The notes under the pieces were generated by a model. The model did no database searches. It was not told the origin of the DNA and saw only the letters and a list, made by a program, of their open reading frames with translations. A program made the translations under genes and the position numbers. A stretch of DNA of 64,000 nt from positions 60,899,249 through 60,963,248 of the forward strand of contig CM047427.1 of assembly GCA_026168455.1 (NCBI GenBank), given 5' to 3'. Shown piece after piece: positions 26,111 through 38,200 of the stretch (the stretch's first letter is position 1; every line of letters starts with the position of its first letter). This DNA comes from Theocolax elegans. Taxonomy: Eukaryota > Arthropoda > Insecta > Hymenoptera > Cerocephalidae.

Positions 26111-27204
26111 GAGTATATATTAGCAATAATTTGTATTTTTTTACTTGCATTTGCAAACTTACGTTTGACGATTTTGTTTCCTTAGCTTTTTTGAACGACG
26201 AATGTCTGTGCAAAATATTATTTATATATGAAATATGAGTATTATTAATTTTTCTTTAAAAATTCATCTATTAAACTTACCGTTTTTTAGTTGGAATAAT
26301 TGCTTGATCGGTAGATTCAACGATAGCATCGGAAGAAATAGTGGGCATCACGTTGGACGTTGTCGAAGTTATTTCAATAATTTTCGAGGTTGTAGATGCA
26401 CGCTCAATTTGAGGATTATTAAGACTCACAATTTCTTCACATATTATTTCATTATTGTTATTACTAAATTTATTAGATTTATCTTCCAAGTGTTTATCTC
26501 GTTCAAATTGCAATAAAGCTTGTAATCTTTCAATCTAACATTAGAAATTGTTCATTATTTTATTACTTATATGCGTACGAATGGTGGATGAGGTTAATTT
26601 AAACAGTACCTCGTCATTTAGTAATTTTATTTTTTCATCCTTAGATTTAATAATGGCCTGCTTCATTTCATTTTCTATCGATAGTGAACCAACGGAATCC
26701 GTTGCTATTAGTAAATCTATTTTAAAAATGGGAGGAGAAAGTTTGAGTACATATATGAGGTTAGATCAAACCATAATATTACGAGTAATTGGCCAGAGAA
26801 TATGTAATTTCCGTTTATCTTTCTTTAAAACGAGTATATTGCAAATATTTGCCAATTGTTGCAATTGCCGTAATGCCGATTCTTTATTACATGTATTTCA
26901 ATATAAAACACAAACTTACATGAATATTATTTTAAAAAATGTCAAATTAACCTGTTTTAAGATGCGATATTAAAATATTTTTCTCTTGGTCACGAGCCGT
27001 TGCCTTCATCACATAAGCATACAAAATCTCTTCTAAAATAACGTTTTGGTAAATAATTACAAATTAATACATTAACCCGCAAAAAATACTTGTTTTTTTT
27101 TTAAATTTTCATTATTTACCTTTTTTTCGAGTTTTTTTCTCTGTTTCTTTATTGTATTCACCAATAATTTTCCCGACGTACGATTTGCTCGGTGTGTGCT
27201 CCAT
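26031..27204 (-). CDS. Unrecognised coiled-coil protein, 202 residues
   Basis: Six exons with matching phases: 27204-27120, 27032-26952, 26716-26610, 26534-26281, 26205-26163 and 26069-26031. Residues from about 30 to 105 are helical and charged, with heptad-like spacing (for example EILYAYVMKATARDQEKN and DEKIKLLNDEIERLQALL), predicting a coiled coil. A polar Ser/Thr/Asn-rich stretch follows. The tail is strongly basic (FKKAKETKSSN, then LRKRNKQK), which could serve for nuclear import or nucleic-acid binding. I do not recognise the family. Size and layout would suit a small kinetochore, centrosome or chromatin-associated protein, but that is speculation. The open frames and clean splice sites make the gene itself likely. 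It lies head to head with CUL4. Confidence 0.75.
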
Positions 27205-28529
27205 TAGTCAAATTTATTTACAGTCAATATATGTCAAATTATAAAGGAAACTTGGTCAGTGTGTATGTATAATAATTAATGAATATTAAATAATTAATTG
27301 TCTCAAAGTTTATTTAACATTAAGTATTACATACCGATTATCGTACACCTAACGGCTTTTATTACTTACATTTGACTAATATGTAAACAGAATAAAGGGT
27401 GCTTGTGGGATGGCACATGGCACTGAATCACCTTGAATTTACTTCATCAATTGTATTTATACATCTATTAATTATGTTTACAAACACGTACTACCGGTAA
27501 TTGTACTATACTTGATGGAAATTTTTGATTAGTCAAAATGTCGCTCGTCGCTCGATAAGCATTATTAGCCACCATTTGACGAAATAAAAACTAAGTTAAT
27601 ATCATTTAAATATTATAAAATATTTTGTAAATTCATCGTGAAAAATTTTCCAACTTAAGTTTAAGATCTATTCCCTTTCCCTTATTAAATTTAAAATCAG
27701 GTGTGACTACTGACTATACCCTTACGCGTGACGTAAATTGACACTGGTCTCAAAAATTTATACCAAATTTCCCTTGCGTTTACGACATAACGAGTATTTT
27801 ACATATCTTACGTCCGCACCACACCATCACCAATCACCATCACCAATCTCATTCACCATCACTAACCACACTAACTCAAATCCATCTCAAGTACCAAGTA
27901 TCCACGACACAATAGAATCTGTTTCGTCCATCTGAAAAAACTTGGGAGAACAAATTGATCTAAAGAGAAATTGATTGAATCGCACGTACCTACATTATAA
28001 AGTCTGTCCTATCCATAGACCACTGACCAGTGACCACAGTCCATAGTCGAGCGTCAACTCACCACACATCCATACCGCCACACGTGATTCATTGGTGTGC
28101 GTGCTGTGTGAGGAGTGAGAGCCGAGAGGTGAGCCGTGAGGGGACGCGAAAAAACGCGAGTTTCGACTAGCGGGCGCGCGCGCGTATGTGTGTACGTGTG
28201 TGTGTATTAAACTACGAGAAAAAAACATTTATACGCATCCCCCTGAAAAAGCGTCGAGAAAAGTCTGTCGCGAGGACAAGCTCCAGATGCGAGGATTCTC
28301 GTAAGCGCCAACTCCGACAGAGAGATAGTAAAGCGTGAACAAACGGATGAGGTTAACAAGACGCACGGGGGGAGGAGGTCGTGACGATGCGAGGTTAGGA
28401 TAGTAGGAGCTGGGAAAGTCAAGGGCGCACTGGATATTGAAAAATTATTTAGTTTCGACCTGGGTAGCTGCTGCATCTAGTTTGGAGGTTTATTGTTGCA
28501 AGCCCCGGAAACCCGGGCAATGAGCTCAT
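27205..28529. promoter_or_regulatory. Divergent promoter region between coiled-coil gene and CUL4
   Basis: 27400-27950 is AT-rich, with a short tandem (CACCATCACCAAT)n-like run at about 27820-27870. From about 28000 the CpG content rises sharply, with a CG/TG-rich run near 28168-28205, as expected for the CUL4 promoter and 5' leader. The exact start site is not determinable by eye. Confidence 0.5.
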
Positions 28530-31500
28530 ATGTCCAGGCTGGGTAGAACACAGGTTCTGGCTAGCGATTACAGCCACCATCATCGACACCAGCAGTCAAC
28601 CAGTTCTAATCAACAATTACAGGATCTTCAATTCTGTGGCACATCAGCCAAGCGGCCCAGATATAACAGCGGTGAACCAGAAGACAATACTATGGCGGAT
28701 GCCGCTGCTACATCTCCTGGCAATGGTGCCCAAAATAAGCGACCCAACTTTTCTTTGGCTATGGCCAATCCCAATGGGGTTAACAAAATCAGTCAGAGCT
28801 TAGCTACTGGCAAACCTGGCACTGCCAAAAAGCTCATTATTAAAAATTTTAAAGGTACTCTAAACACATATTTATTTACACATTCCAATAATTTTTTTAA
28901 AGTTATTATAAAAAAATTATTTATTCCAATTAAAAATACATCTGAAATTTCAATTATGTAAACATTATTTATTTTGAATATGAAATTGTGTCTTTAATAC
29001 AAGAACTCCAATCTTATTCTGATAATGTCACTCAAAAAAATAGAAACTGTCACCTTGCTATTTGAAAATAAAAAAATGTTTGCAGATCCCAATTATAGAA
29101 AAGATTTAAAAGAATGCTTACCTTGACAATTCTTTGCCAAGACAAAGACCTTGTGAAATAACAGCTTTATAAACTATGGATTTACTTACATACTTATTAT
29201 TTTAACTTGAAATAATTAGATTATGATTATTATACTAATTTTTTTTAATATAATTTTAACTCAATTACTTTTAAATTTAAATATGTATTATAAATTATAA
29301 AGTGTAAATCATAATATCATAAACTAGAATTTTCTATCATTATATCTTTAATTTTAACTGAATCAATACAATTCTAGAAATATATTAAAACCGATAACAT
29401 ACTGTGGATATAAACTATACAATAAAGTAAAAACCTTAATATATATGAAAATAAATAAATAATATTACCTGTTACCTATTCTTTCTAGATAAACCAAAAC
29501 TTCCAGAAAATTATCAGGAAGAGACCTGGGAGAAACTCAGAGAAGCTGTAGTGGCAATACAAACCAGTAAAAGTATACGTTACTCATTAGAGGAACTGTA
29601 CAAAGCTGTTGAAAATATGTGCAGTCACAAAATGGCATCAACTCTTTACAGCAATTTGACAGTGTTAGTAGAAACTCATGTTAAAGCCAACATCGAGCAG
29701 TTTCTAGCTGAATCAATGGATAGACACATTTTTCTTAAAAAAATGAATGAATGTTGGCAATCACATTGTAGACAAATGATTATGATTAGAAGCATATTTC
29801 TTTACCTAGACAGAACTTACGTTTTACAAAATCCTAGCATTTCATCAATATGGTAAAATCAAAGAACTGTCATAATTGTATATGTATATATATATGCAAG
29901 GATTGAAATTAAAATTAATTATTATTTTTCTAGGGATATGGGTTTATATTTATTTAGAATGCACATAGTACTAAACAATCTAGTACAAACCCGTACAGTT
30001 GAAGGACTGCTGATGTTAATCGAGAAGGAACGGCAAGGCGATACTGTTGATCGTACCCTTCTCAAATCACTCTTGCGTATGCTTTCTGACCTTCAAATTT
30101 ACCAGGACGCCTTTGAATCCAAGTTCCTCATAGCTACAGAGAGGTTATATGCTGCTGAGGGTCAGAGACTCATGCAGGAGCACGACGTGCCTGAATATTT
30201 GGCTCACGTTGATAAACGTCTTCAAGAAGAGAATGAGAGACTTCTACATTACCTAGATACGTCCACAAAGTAAGTAAATCCACTAAGCCATTGCAAAAAT
30301 AATTAATTTTTAAAAGAATTTTGAATTTAAACTACAGAAATTTACCCTTTTCAACTCAAAATTTATGTTTAAAATAATTAATTAAAAGTTTAAATAAATT
30401 TAAAGAAAGTTAATAATATACAGAAGCTTTAGAATTAATTTTTTTTAATAGTCAACATCTAAATACTACATTTTGTTGGTAATTATTAATAAAAAGCAAA
30501 TAAGTGGTATCAGAGTTTCACATCTTCTTAGAACATTAAAATGTATTTTAATATATTTTTCTACATTATAATTATTATTTTGTAACATCATTCAAATGTT
30601 TTCATTGTTGTTTCAGATGGTCTTTAATACACACAGTAGAAAAACAATTATTGTCAGAGCACGTTAGTAGCATTTTGCAGAAGGGCTTAAGTGGTTTACT
30701 CGATGAAAATAGAATTAGCGATTTGTCTTTACTTTATAATTTGTATAGTCGTATAAAGAATGGATTAGTAGAACTTTGTTTGAATTTTAATTGTTACATA
30801 AAAGTAAGTATTTTGTCTAGTACATACATATTCATTAATTTATAAAAAAATAATTTTGTATTTTACATTAAAATAGAAAAGAGGTAAAACAATAGTCATA
30901 GATCCTGAAAAAGATAAGACTATGGTTCAGGAACTTTTAGATTTTAAGGATAAAATGGACAATATTGTCAATACATGCTTTCACAGAAACGAAAAATTTG
31001 CTAATAGTTTAAAAGAAGCTTTTGAGGCTTTTATAAACCAGAGAGCGAATAAACCAGCTGAATTAATAGGTATACTTTATACATCATTACAACTACAAAC
31101 AATTAAAATTCAACTCAAATGTTAAAACACAAAAAATATAATATAAATACAAAATATAATTTTTTTTAGCGAAATTCGTAGACTGCAAACTACGAGCCGG
31201 TAATAAAGAAGCGACAGAAGAGGAACTCGAACGACTTCTCGATAAAATTATGGTCCTCTTTCGTTTTATTCACGGTAAAGATGTGTTCGAGGCATTTTAT
31301 AAAAAAGATCTCGCAAAGCGATTGCTCGTAGGTAAATCAGCTTCGGTGGACGCTGAAAAATCGATGCTCTCAAAGCTCAAGCAAGAGTGTGGTGGTGGTT
31401 TCACCAGCAAGCTCGAAGGTATGTTCAAAGACATGGAGCTAAGCAAAGACATAAACATCGCCTTTAAACAATACTCGGGAAATTTGCAAAACGAGTTGAT

Positions 31501-33801
31501 AGCAAGTAACCTTGATCTGACCGTATCTATTCTCACGATGGGTTACTGGCCAACTTATCCTGTAATGGAGGTGACTTTACCAACAGAAATGGTTCAATAT
31601 CAAGACGTTTTTAACAAATTTTACTTGGGTAAACATAGCGGTAGAAAACTTCAGTGGCAGCCAACTCTTGGACATTGCGTATTAAAAGCTTGGTTTAATC
31701 AGGTGATTTTCAAAGTATTTATAATTATTAATTTTTACAAGCTAGTAAATGATCTATAAGTGAACTATAAATTATTTGAGTGCAAAGAAATGTACTGATC
31801 AAATATATAAAAGAAAGGGCAATTTTTTTTTGATTTCTATTAAAATAAATATTGCATTTATGATGATTTCTTTACAACACGCGCATCTTTTACAGGGCAA
31901 TAAAGAGTTGCAAGTGTCACTGTTTCAAGCTTTAGTTCTCATTTTGTTCAACGATGCAGATAACCTGTCCTTCGAAGAAATAAAAGCTGCAACTAATATC
32001 GAAGACGGCGAGCTTAGGAGAACATTGCAATCGCTTGCTTGTGGTAAGGCTCGAGTTCTTCAAAAGAATCCCAAAGGACGAGACGTGGCGGATAATGATA
32101 GATTTTTGTTTAACGCAGACTTCACAAATAAGCTCTTCAGAATCAAAATCAATCAAATACAAATGAAAGAAACAGTAAGTTTTTTATTTACAAGAAATTA
32201 CTGTTTATAATTTTATATACATATTTTAATTTAAAAAGACAGCTTTGACACATATTTACGTAGAACTTATATGTGTAAGTAATATATTTCAACACAAAAA
32301 CACAATTTTATTAGTAAAATAACTAACATATGCACTTAACGGGATGTCGGACCCAAGTTACAGGGATCTACACCTTTCAACATAAGAATTATGTTGGAAA
32401 TATTGAAATAAAAATCTGAAAAAATTCATATGCGTAGTTTAAAGCAAAAGCGAGGGCATGACGTTTTGATTTTTTAAGAAAAAATAAATGTGTTAATGAT
32501 AATTGAATAAACAATTTTCGATCGGTAATTATTGGTCTAAAAAAGCATGAAATTTCAACGCAAAAATCAGAATTAAATTACAGATTTTTAAATCTGAAAA
32601 AAATTGAGGGCATGGCGTTCAGGATTTTTTCAAAAATTTATTCTTTCCTTTATAAAAAAAAATATTAAAAATTATCATTTTCTGAACACTTTTTATGGAC
32701 AGTTACATAAATTATTACGCTATACCTTTAAAGCTTAATTCGCATTAAATTGCATTCTAACAACTGAACATTAACTTTTCCACAACTAAAACGTTAATTT
32801 TACTTAATCACAGTTTAATTTTTGTATCCAAGCTGATACAATTTTTAACCATTTTTATTATTCAAATTAATTATTTTAAGCAAATAAAAACAAATTTTCA
32901 TTAAATTTTGTATAGGAAATCTTTTATATAATAAATAATACTGAAGTAATGTTAATACGATTTGAAAAGAACATTTTGATTGTTAAACTAAAATTAATTT
33001 TATTATCTAACTCTTAAAAAAATTCATTTTGTTATAATTTAATCTAATAGTTTAATAAATGTAGATAAAATCAAAAAAATTATATAAATTAATATTTTTT
33101 TAGAACGAGGAACAGAAAGCAACGGAAGAAAGGGTATATCAAGATAGGCAATACCAAATAGACGCAGCGATCGTTCGAATTATGAAAATGAGAAAAACTC
33201 TGACGCATAATCTTCTTATTAGTGAATTATACAATCAACTTAAATTTCCAGTCAAAGTAAGTATTTTACTATTAATTATATAACAAAATAGCATTTGAGA
33301 AAATTGAAGTCTCACCCATCATGTTGATTAAAATAGATAAAATTTCTTGAACTTAATGAGGGCTGGTTGAAAAAACCAAAATCACAATTTTGTTTTGTAA
33401 AATTGCGACCTTTCGTTGACAAAGGTGCGCTGACTTCATTAGTTTGACGTTTGAATAGTCATGCCAGAAACGAATTTATTATGTATATATTGCCTAATGA
33501 GGTCAACGCACCTTTGTCGATGAAACGTTGCAATTTTACAACACAAAATTGTGTTTTTTGGTTTTTTCAACTATAAACTAACCAGCCCTTATCCATTTCC
33601 AGAAATTTTTATGTATTGAAAATAACATTTATTATTTTTACTTAAATGTAAATAAATATGTTATAAGATATTTTTCTTCTCTGTTAATATACATTATGTT
33701 TTTAGCCTGCAGACTTGAAAAAACGAATAGAATCGCTCATCGATAGAGACTATATGGAAAGAGATAGGGACAATACAAATCAGTATAATTATGTCGCGTA
33801 A
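28530..33801 (+). CDS. Cul4: Cullin-4, scaffold of the CRL4 ubiquitin ligase
   Basis: Nine exons: 28530-28854, 29489-29852, 29934-30269, 30617-30803, 30877-31069, 31170-31702, 31896-32174, 33104-33256 and 33706-33801. They encode 821 residues in consistent phase. After a divergent His/Gln/Ser-rich leader come the cullin repeats (from about residue 110), the cullin homology domain ([17 protein letters not shown]) and the C-terminal winged helix. That helix holds the NEDD8 acceptor Lys in IVRIMKMRK (residue 767) and the CUL4-type ending [24 protein letters not shown]4 bridges DDB1-DCAF receptors to the RBX1 RING in the nucleus and cytoplasm. The start at 28530 has weak context. An in-frame ATG at 28692 has A at -3 and G at +4 and may also be used. 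A short upstream ORF (28520-28546) overlaps the first ATG. Intron 7 and intron 8 carry repeats. An AATAAA at 34541 probably ends the transcript. Confidence 0.96.
32338..32640 (+). repeat. Interspersed repeat in CUL4 intron 7
   Basis: The segment beginning GGGATGTCGGACC, with AAATCTGAAAAAATTCATA, ATAATTGAATAAACAATTTT and GATCGGTAATTATTGG, is a diverged copy in the same orientation of about 60027-60275 in a YTHDF intron. There is no open frame. Class and ends are unknown. Confidence 0.55.
33360..33588. mobile_element. MITE with about 95-bp inverted arms in CUL4 intron 8
   Basis: GGGCTGGTTGAAAAAACCA at 33360 is matched inverted at the right end (ends CCAGCCC at 33588). The arms continue through ACAATTTTG, TGTAAAATTGC and GACAAAGGTGCG. 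No coding potential. It lies wholly within an intron, between exons 8 and 9. Confidence 0.75.
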
Positions 33802-35273
33802 CCTCGTTATACAAATGCCAAAGTCGCATCGTACTGGATTGTGGTGAGAATTTTTAGTAAAACAGATAAAAATATAAAGATAAGAAAAAATGAGATAAAC
33901 AAAAAGGAACAAAGTATATCATCAAGAATATGTTCGATAGCAGACAAATTTGTCACACTTTTCACCAGTAAAGACTGTTTCATCGAGCAATTACATTTTT
34001 TGGTTACGTTTCTTTCAATGAATAATAGTAATAGAAAGGAAAGCAAAAAGTCTAATTCTTATTAGAATCTTCTTGCTGATGCTTCGATGTACTAACATTT
34101 TATTTATTATTATAAATTTATTAATTCTAACGTGTTATCAAGTTCAACATAATAATAACCGATTAATTAAATTGTTTGAATTATCAAAGATATGCATACA
34201 TCGAAGGGTCTGTAAATGGTAACGCTGAGCAAGCTTCGGAGAAGCCTCTAAAAACATTTTGCGTTTTATATATAGATACTATAAAAAAGAAGAACTTTGC
34301 ACTACGATTTCACGTCTGCTTATCTTAGAGTAATGTCCGTTCTTTTTAAAACATAAAACAGATAATAACTGCATACATTTCATGCAGAATTTGGCAAATA
34401 CAGTTGCATAAGAACCGTGAAAATAAAATAGGGTTCGCGTGGCGTTAAAAACGCGATTGGACGGAGCCTCGTACTTTATACGATCATTTTTTTCTTGGTA
34501 GATTAATCGATCGAGAATGTATTTATCTTGTGTACAAAAAAATAAAACTGTTTCTCTGATTACTTTTTAGATTCTCCATCTTTTGGTTTACAAGGCTGTG
34601 CCGTGTAAATTATAATCGTTTGTGTAAAAAAATAATGTGAAATGAGAAAATCGTTTGGTAATAATTATAGCGAATTGTAACATTGCTTTCTTGATCATAA
34701 TTAAAAAAAGACTTGTATAAAATAATATATCCAGTGTTCTTTTCTGTGAATAAACAATGAAAAGAACTTATGATTATAAATACTATTAAGTTAAATTTAA
34801 AAGGGAAACTTTTTAACAAGTGTAAAAAGTCGCTTGAAAAAATTATCGAATGGCTGATCTCTAGCTTTGATATGCTTATTAATTGCGAGTCCAAGACTGA
34901 GGCTACATGAATTTATTTTAACTGCCTTTCAGTGGGACTGTATTTTCGATCAGCCAAGATACATATACATCTCGAAAATTATTTTTATGTAACAAATCCA
35001 TAGGATGTTTGTCGAAGTTGTAAATAGTAACAAGTACTTGTAATAAAATACGTACAATAAATACATTTTATTTATTTCTGTTCTTTTATGAAACATATTT
35101 TTTCCATGTAAACAGTAAACGGTAACATTTATAAAACCATGTTTCATCTTTTTAATGTGGTATATACATATCAGGATACATATGTATTATTAAATTTTAA
35201 TGTACAATGATTTCTACAAAGTATATACAAAGCCAAACAAGGTTTTCTAACGTTTGCCTTTAAATATTTTTGT
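33802..35273. other. Convergent 3' regions of CUL4 and MIPEP
   Basis: The CUL4 3'UTR probably reaches an AATAAA at 34541-34546. On the minus strand, MIPEP has AAATAAATAAAA at about 35065-35076. The sequence between is AT-rich with no other feature; open frames here are untranslated-region shadows. Confidence 0.5.
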
Positions 35274-38200
35274 TCAAATATTGCTTATTTCTTTTATCGT
35301 TCGGATTTTTTCAGTCTTGGCATCAATTTCATTGATGACTGATTTAGTAAAGTTTTGAGGACTGGCCTCCTTATTTAAAAAATCAGCAACAAGTTTTGAA
35401 GGTGGTTTACCACCTCCATACGAAAGACATTCTCGTCTCAATTTCTCTCCAGCGGATCGGCTTAACGGATCTGCTTCAAAGTATGTTTGCCAAATCCAGG
35501 AAGCGATTGCTCGTGATATCAGGTACGAATAGTATTTGGCACCGTATCCAACAAGATGTGAAAACCTAAGCTGCCAGGCCTGCAATATAATATTTGTTTA
35601 TAAAACTTAAAATTATTATTATGTATATGAATTTAATCGGTATTTACGAGCTAAATTGCGCTATTCAATATTGTCTCAAATATTACGCAAAACCATCTTT
35701 TTCAGCAACTTACTTGCATTTCTTTAATTAACTTTCTAACAATTCTGGCAACATTTAATACTTAGCAATATGAAAGTAAGTGGCTAAAAAAGAGGGTTTT
35801 CCACAATATTTCAGAAAATATTGAATAACGCAATTTAGCTCGTAAATACCTATTAAATTCATAAAAGTACATAATAATAATTACATGAACGAGCGATTTA
35901 GAGTCAATACTTAAAAAAAAAACTTAAAATAATTTTTATAATATTTACGTATTTACAATTTCCTTTATTTGTATTATTAGTATAAGAAAAAAAACCGCTG
36001 CCAATTAATTGGCACATAGCTTCCTCAAATTAACACGCCGATCCTATATCTAATATAATACTCCAATATAGTATTATTTAATTATTTAAAACAAAATGCT
36101 ATAACATTTCTAAAAATATTATTCTTTTCTGATTGATACTTATATAGCTAGTTATAGCTAGCTAAAAAAATTAATGTGTTTGTGTAATAAAACAAATACA
36201 CATCTATATGAAAATGTAATAAATAATACAAAAATTATTAAAATAGAAAAATAAAGGTGATTTCATTAATTTTCAATTGATATTATTCAGAATCTTCTGT
36301 TTGAAATATTCCAAGAATTTTTCTTCATTATAAGAAAATTGTGTATAATGAAATTGAATTTTTCATCAACTGACATAGAAAATTTTAGAAGGCATCAATT
36401 AAAAATATAAAAAATTATCTTCCTTAGTTTTCATTAAATATTTTAAGGACATTTTCTTCCAAAAATATGGTTAGTTCCGCGTTAGACTACTTATAAGTAA
36501 AAATTTTAATAAAAGTTACATTTTAGATTATAATTTTTTTCAAAAACTAAATCAACGAACAATTTTGAAATTTTTACAGTAAATTGATATTATTATGTTC
36601 TATTTAGACGATTTTTTCAACATATTTCATTCATTATTTCAGAGATATAAGCAATCAAACATTTTGTACAAAAATATATAATGTTTAATAACTTAGGTAA
36701 TTATAGATATTTTGAGCTGAAAACAATAGGGATTGAAACTACGAAAAAGACTATTCTTTCCTAAACGACATAAAAACCCAATTTTTTCTGTTTATGGCCA
36801 TTAGATGGTTCTTTCATCATAAAATTTATCAGCACATTTGACTGATTAATTTCCAAACTACAAAATATATTTAAAAAAAATCATTTTTTTAAATAACAGA
36901 AAAACTAATAAAGATAACTTGTCAATCCAAAATCTAGCAGATAGATTTTTTATTCTCTATATAGTACATTTGGTCCAAATAAAAAAAAAATAATAATATT
37001 ATCAAAATTTTTGAAAAACTAATTTTTTAAAAATCGAAAATTGTTTTTAAAACAAAAATTAACTGGGAGATAAATAACCAAAAATTTTTTAAAAATTCGG
37101 AAAATATAAAGAAAACTACAATAGCAAGCTGAGCAATACTGACCGAGTAGTTTCGAAAATACGGACGTATACATGTACATACACACATTTCCATACAGAC
37201 ATTTTCTAAAAACACGTGATTTTGACTCCTAACACGTTAAAATATATATACTACATGTTTTTATCTAGTCGAAAAATTTTACTATTACGAAGCTTCCTCT
37301 ATGAGGAAGTAAAATTATTTTTTGAACTAAATATTAATGCATCTTTTCTATAGTAACCCAAAACAACTATAGATTTTAAATGGTATCATTATACTCACAG
37401 TATGTGGAACATAGGGTAAACCATAGTACTGATTTTGGATTTGTTCTAAAATTTCTGTAGTAGAACATTTTATCTCACCACTGTGATAAACCTGATCTAG
37501 CATACTATAAAATACTTGACTTTGCATTTCGGATGAGGGGAACAGATTCTTATAAGCACAAATTTTGTTTAACATCTTCTCCGGAATTTTTTCACCAGTT
37601 TCGTAATGTTTAGCAAATAACGAAATTACCTGAAAAAAAAACATTTTAATTATTAATTGAACAATAATTAAAAAAAATTAATGTACCCTTGGATCACTGC
37701 AAAAATACTCCATTAGAATACTTGGTACTTCTGCAAAATCAGTGCTACATCTCGTTCCAGTTACGTGTTGATACTTTGTTCTACCAAGCATAGAGTGAAG
37801 AGCATGACCCATTTCATGGAACAAATTTTCTGCTAGTGAAGGATTTAATAAACAAGGAGCTGATCTTCTTGGTGATGGTAAAGAGAGCATAAGAACGACT
37901 ATAGGATTCTAAATTAATAAAATAAAAAATAATAAAATTTTTTCTTCGTATGGTAAAGATAAAAATTAATAGCAATATTTACCTGATATGACCCATCTGG
38001 AAGTTGGCGTCCTCCTCTGATAGTAAAATGACTGTCTTGATTAGATTTATTTTTCCTATCAAAGAAGTCACAATAAATATATCCAAGTAATTTTTCATCT
38101 TCATCAATAACTGCCAATTTATGAACACTTGGATCCCACACTTCACCATTCACTGTAGATTGGTGCTCCAAACGTACACCATATAAAGCTTGCGTTAGTA

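Noticed and set aside
33807..34065. Open frames after the CUL4 stop
   Set aside because: They lie in the CUL4 3'UTR and have low-complexity translations.
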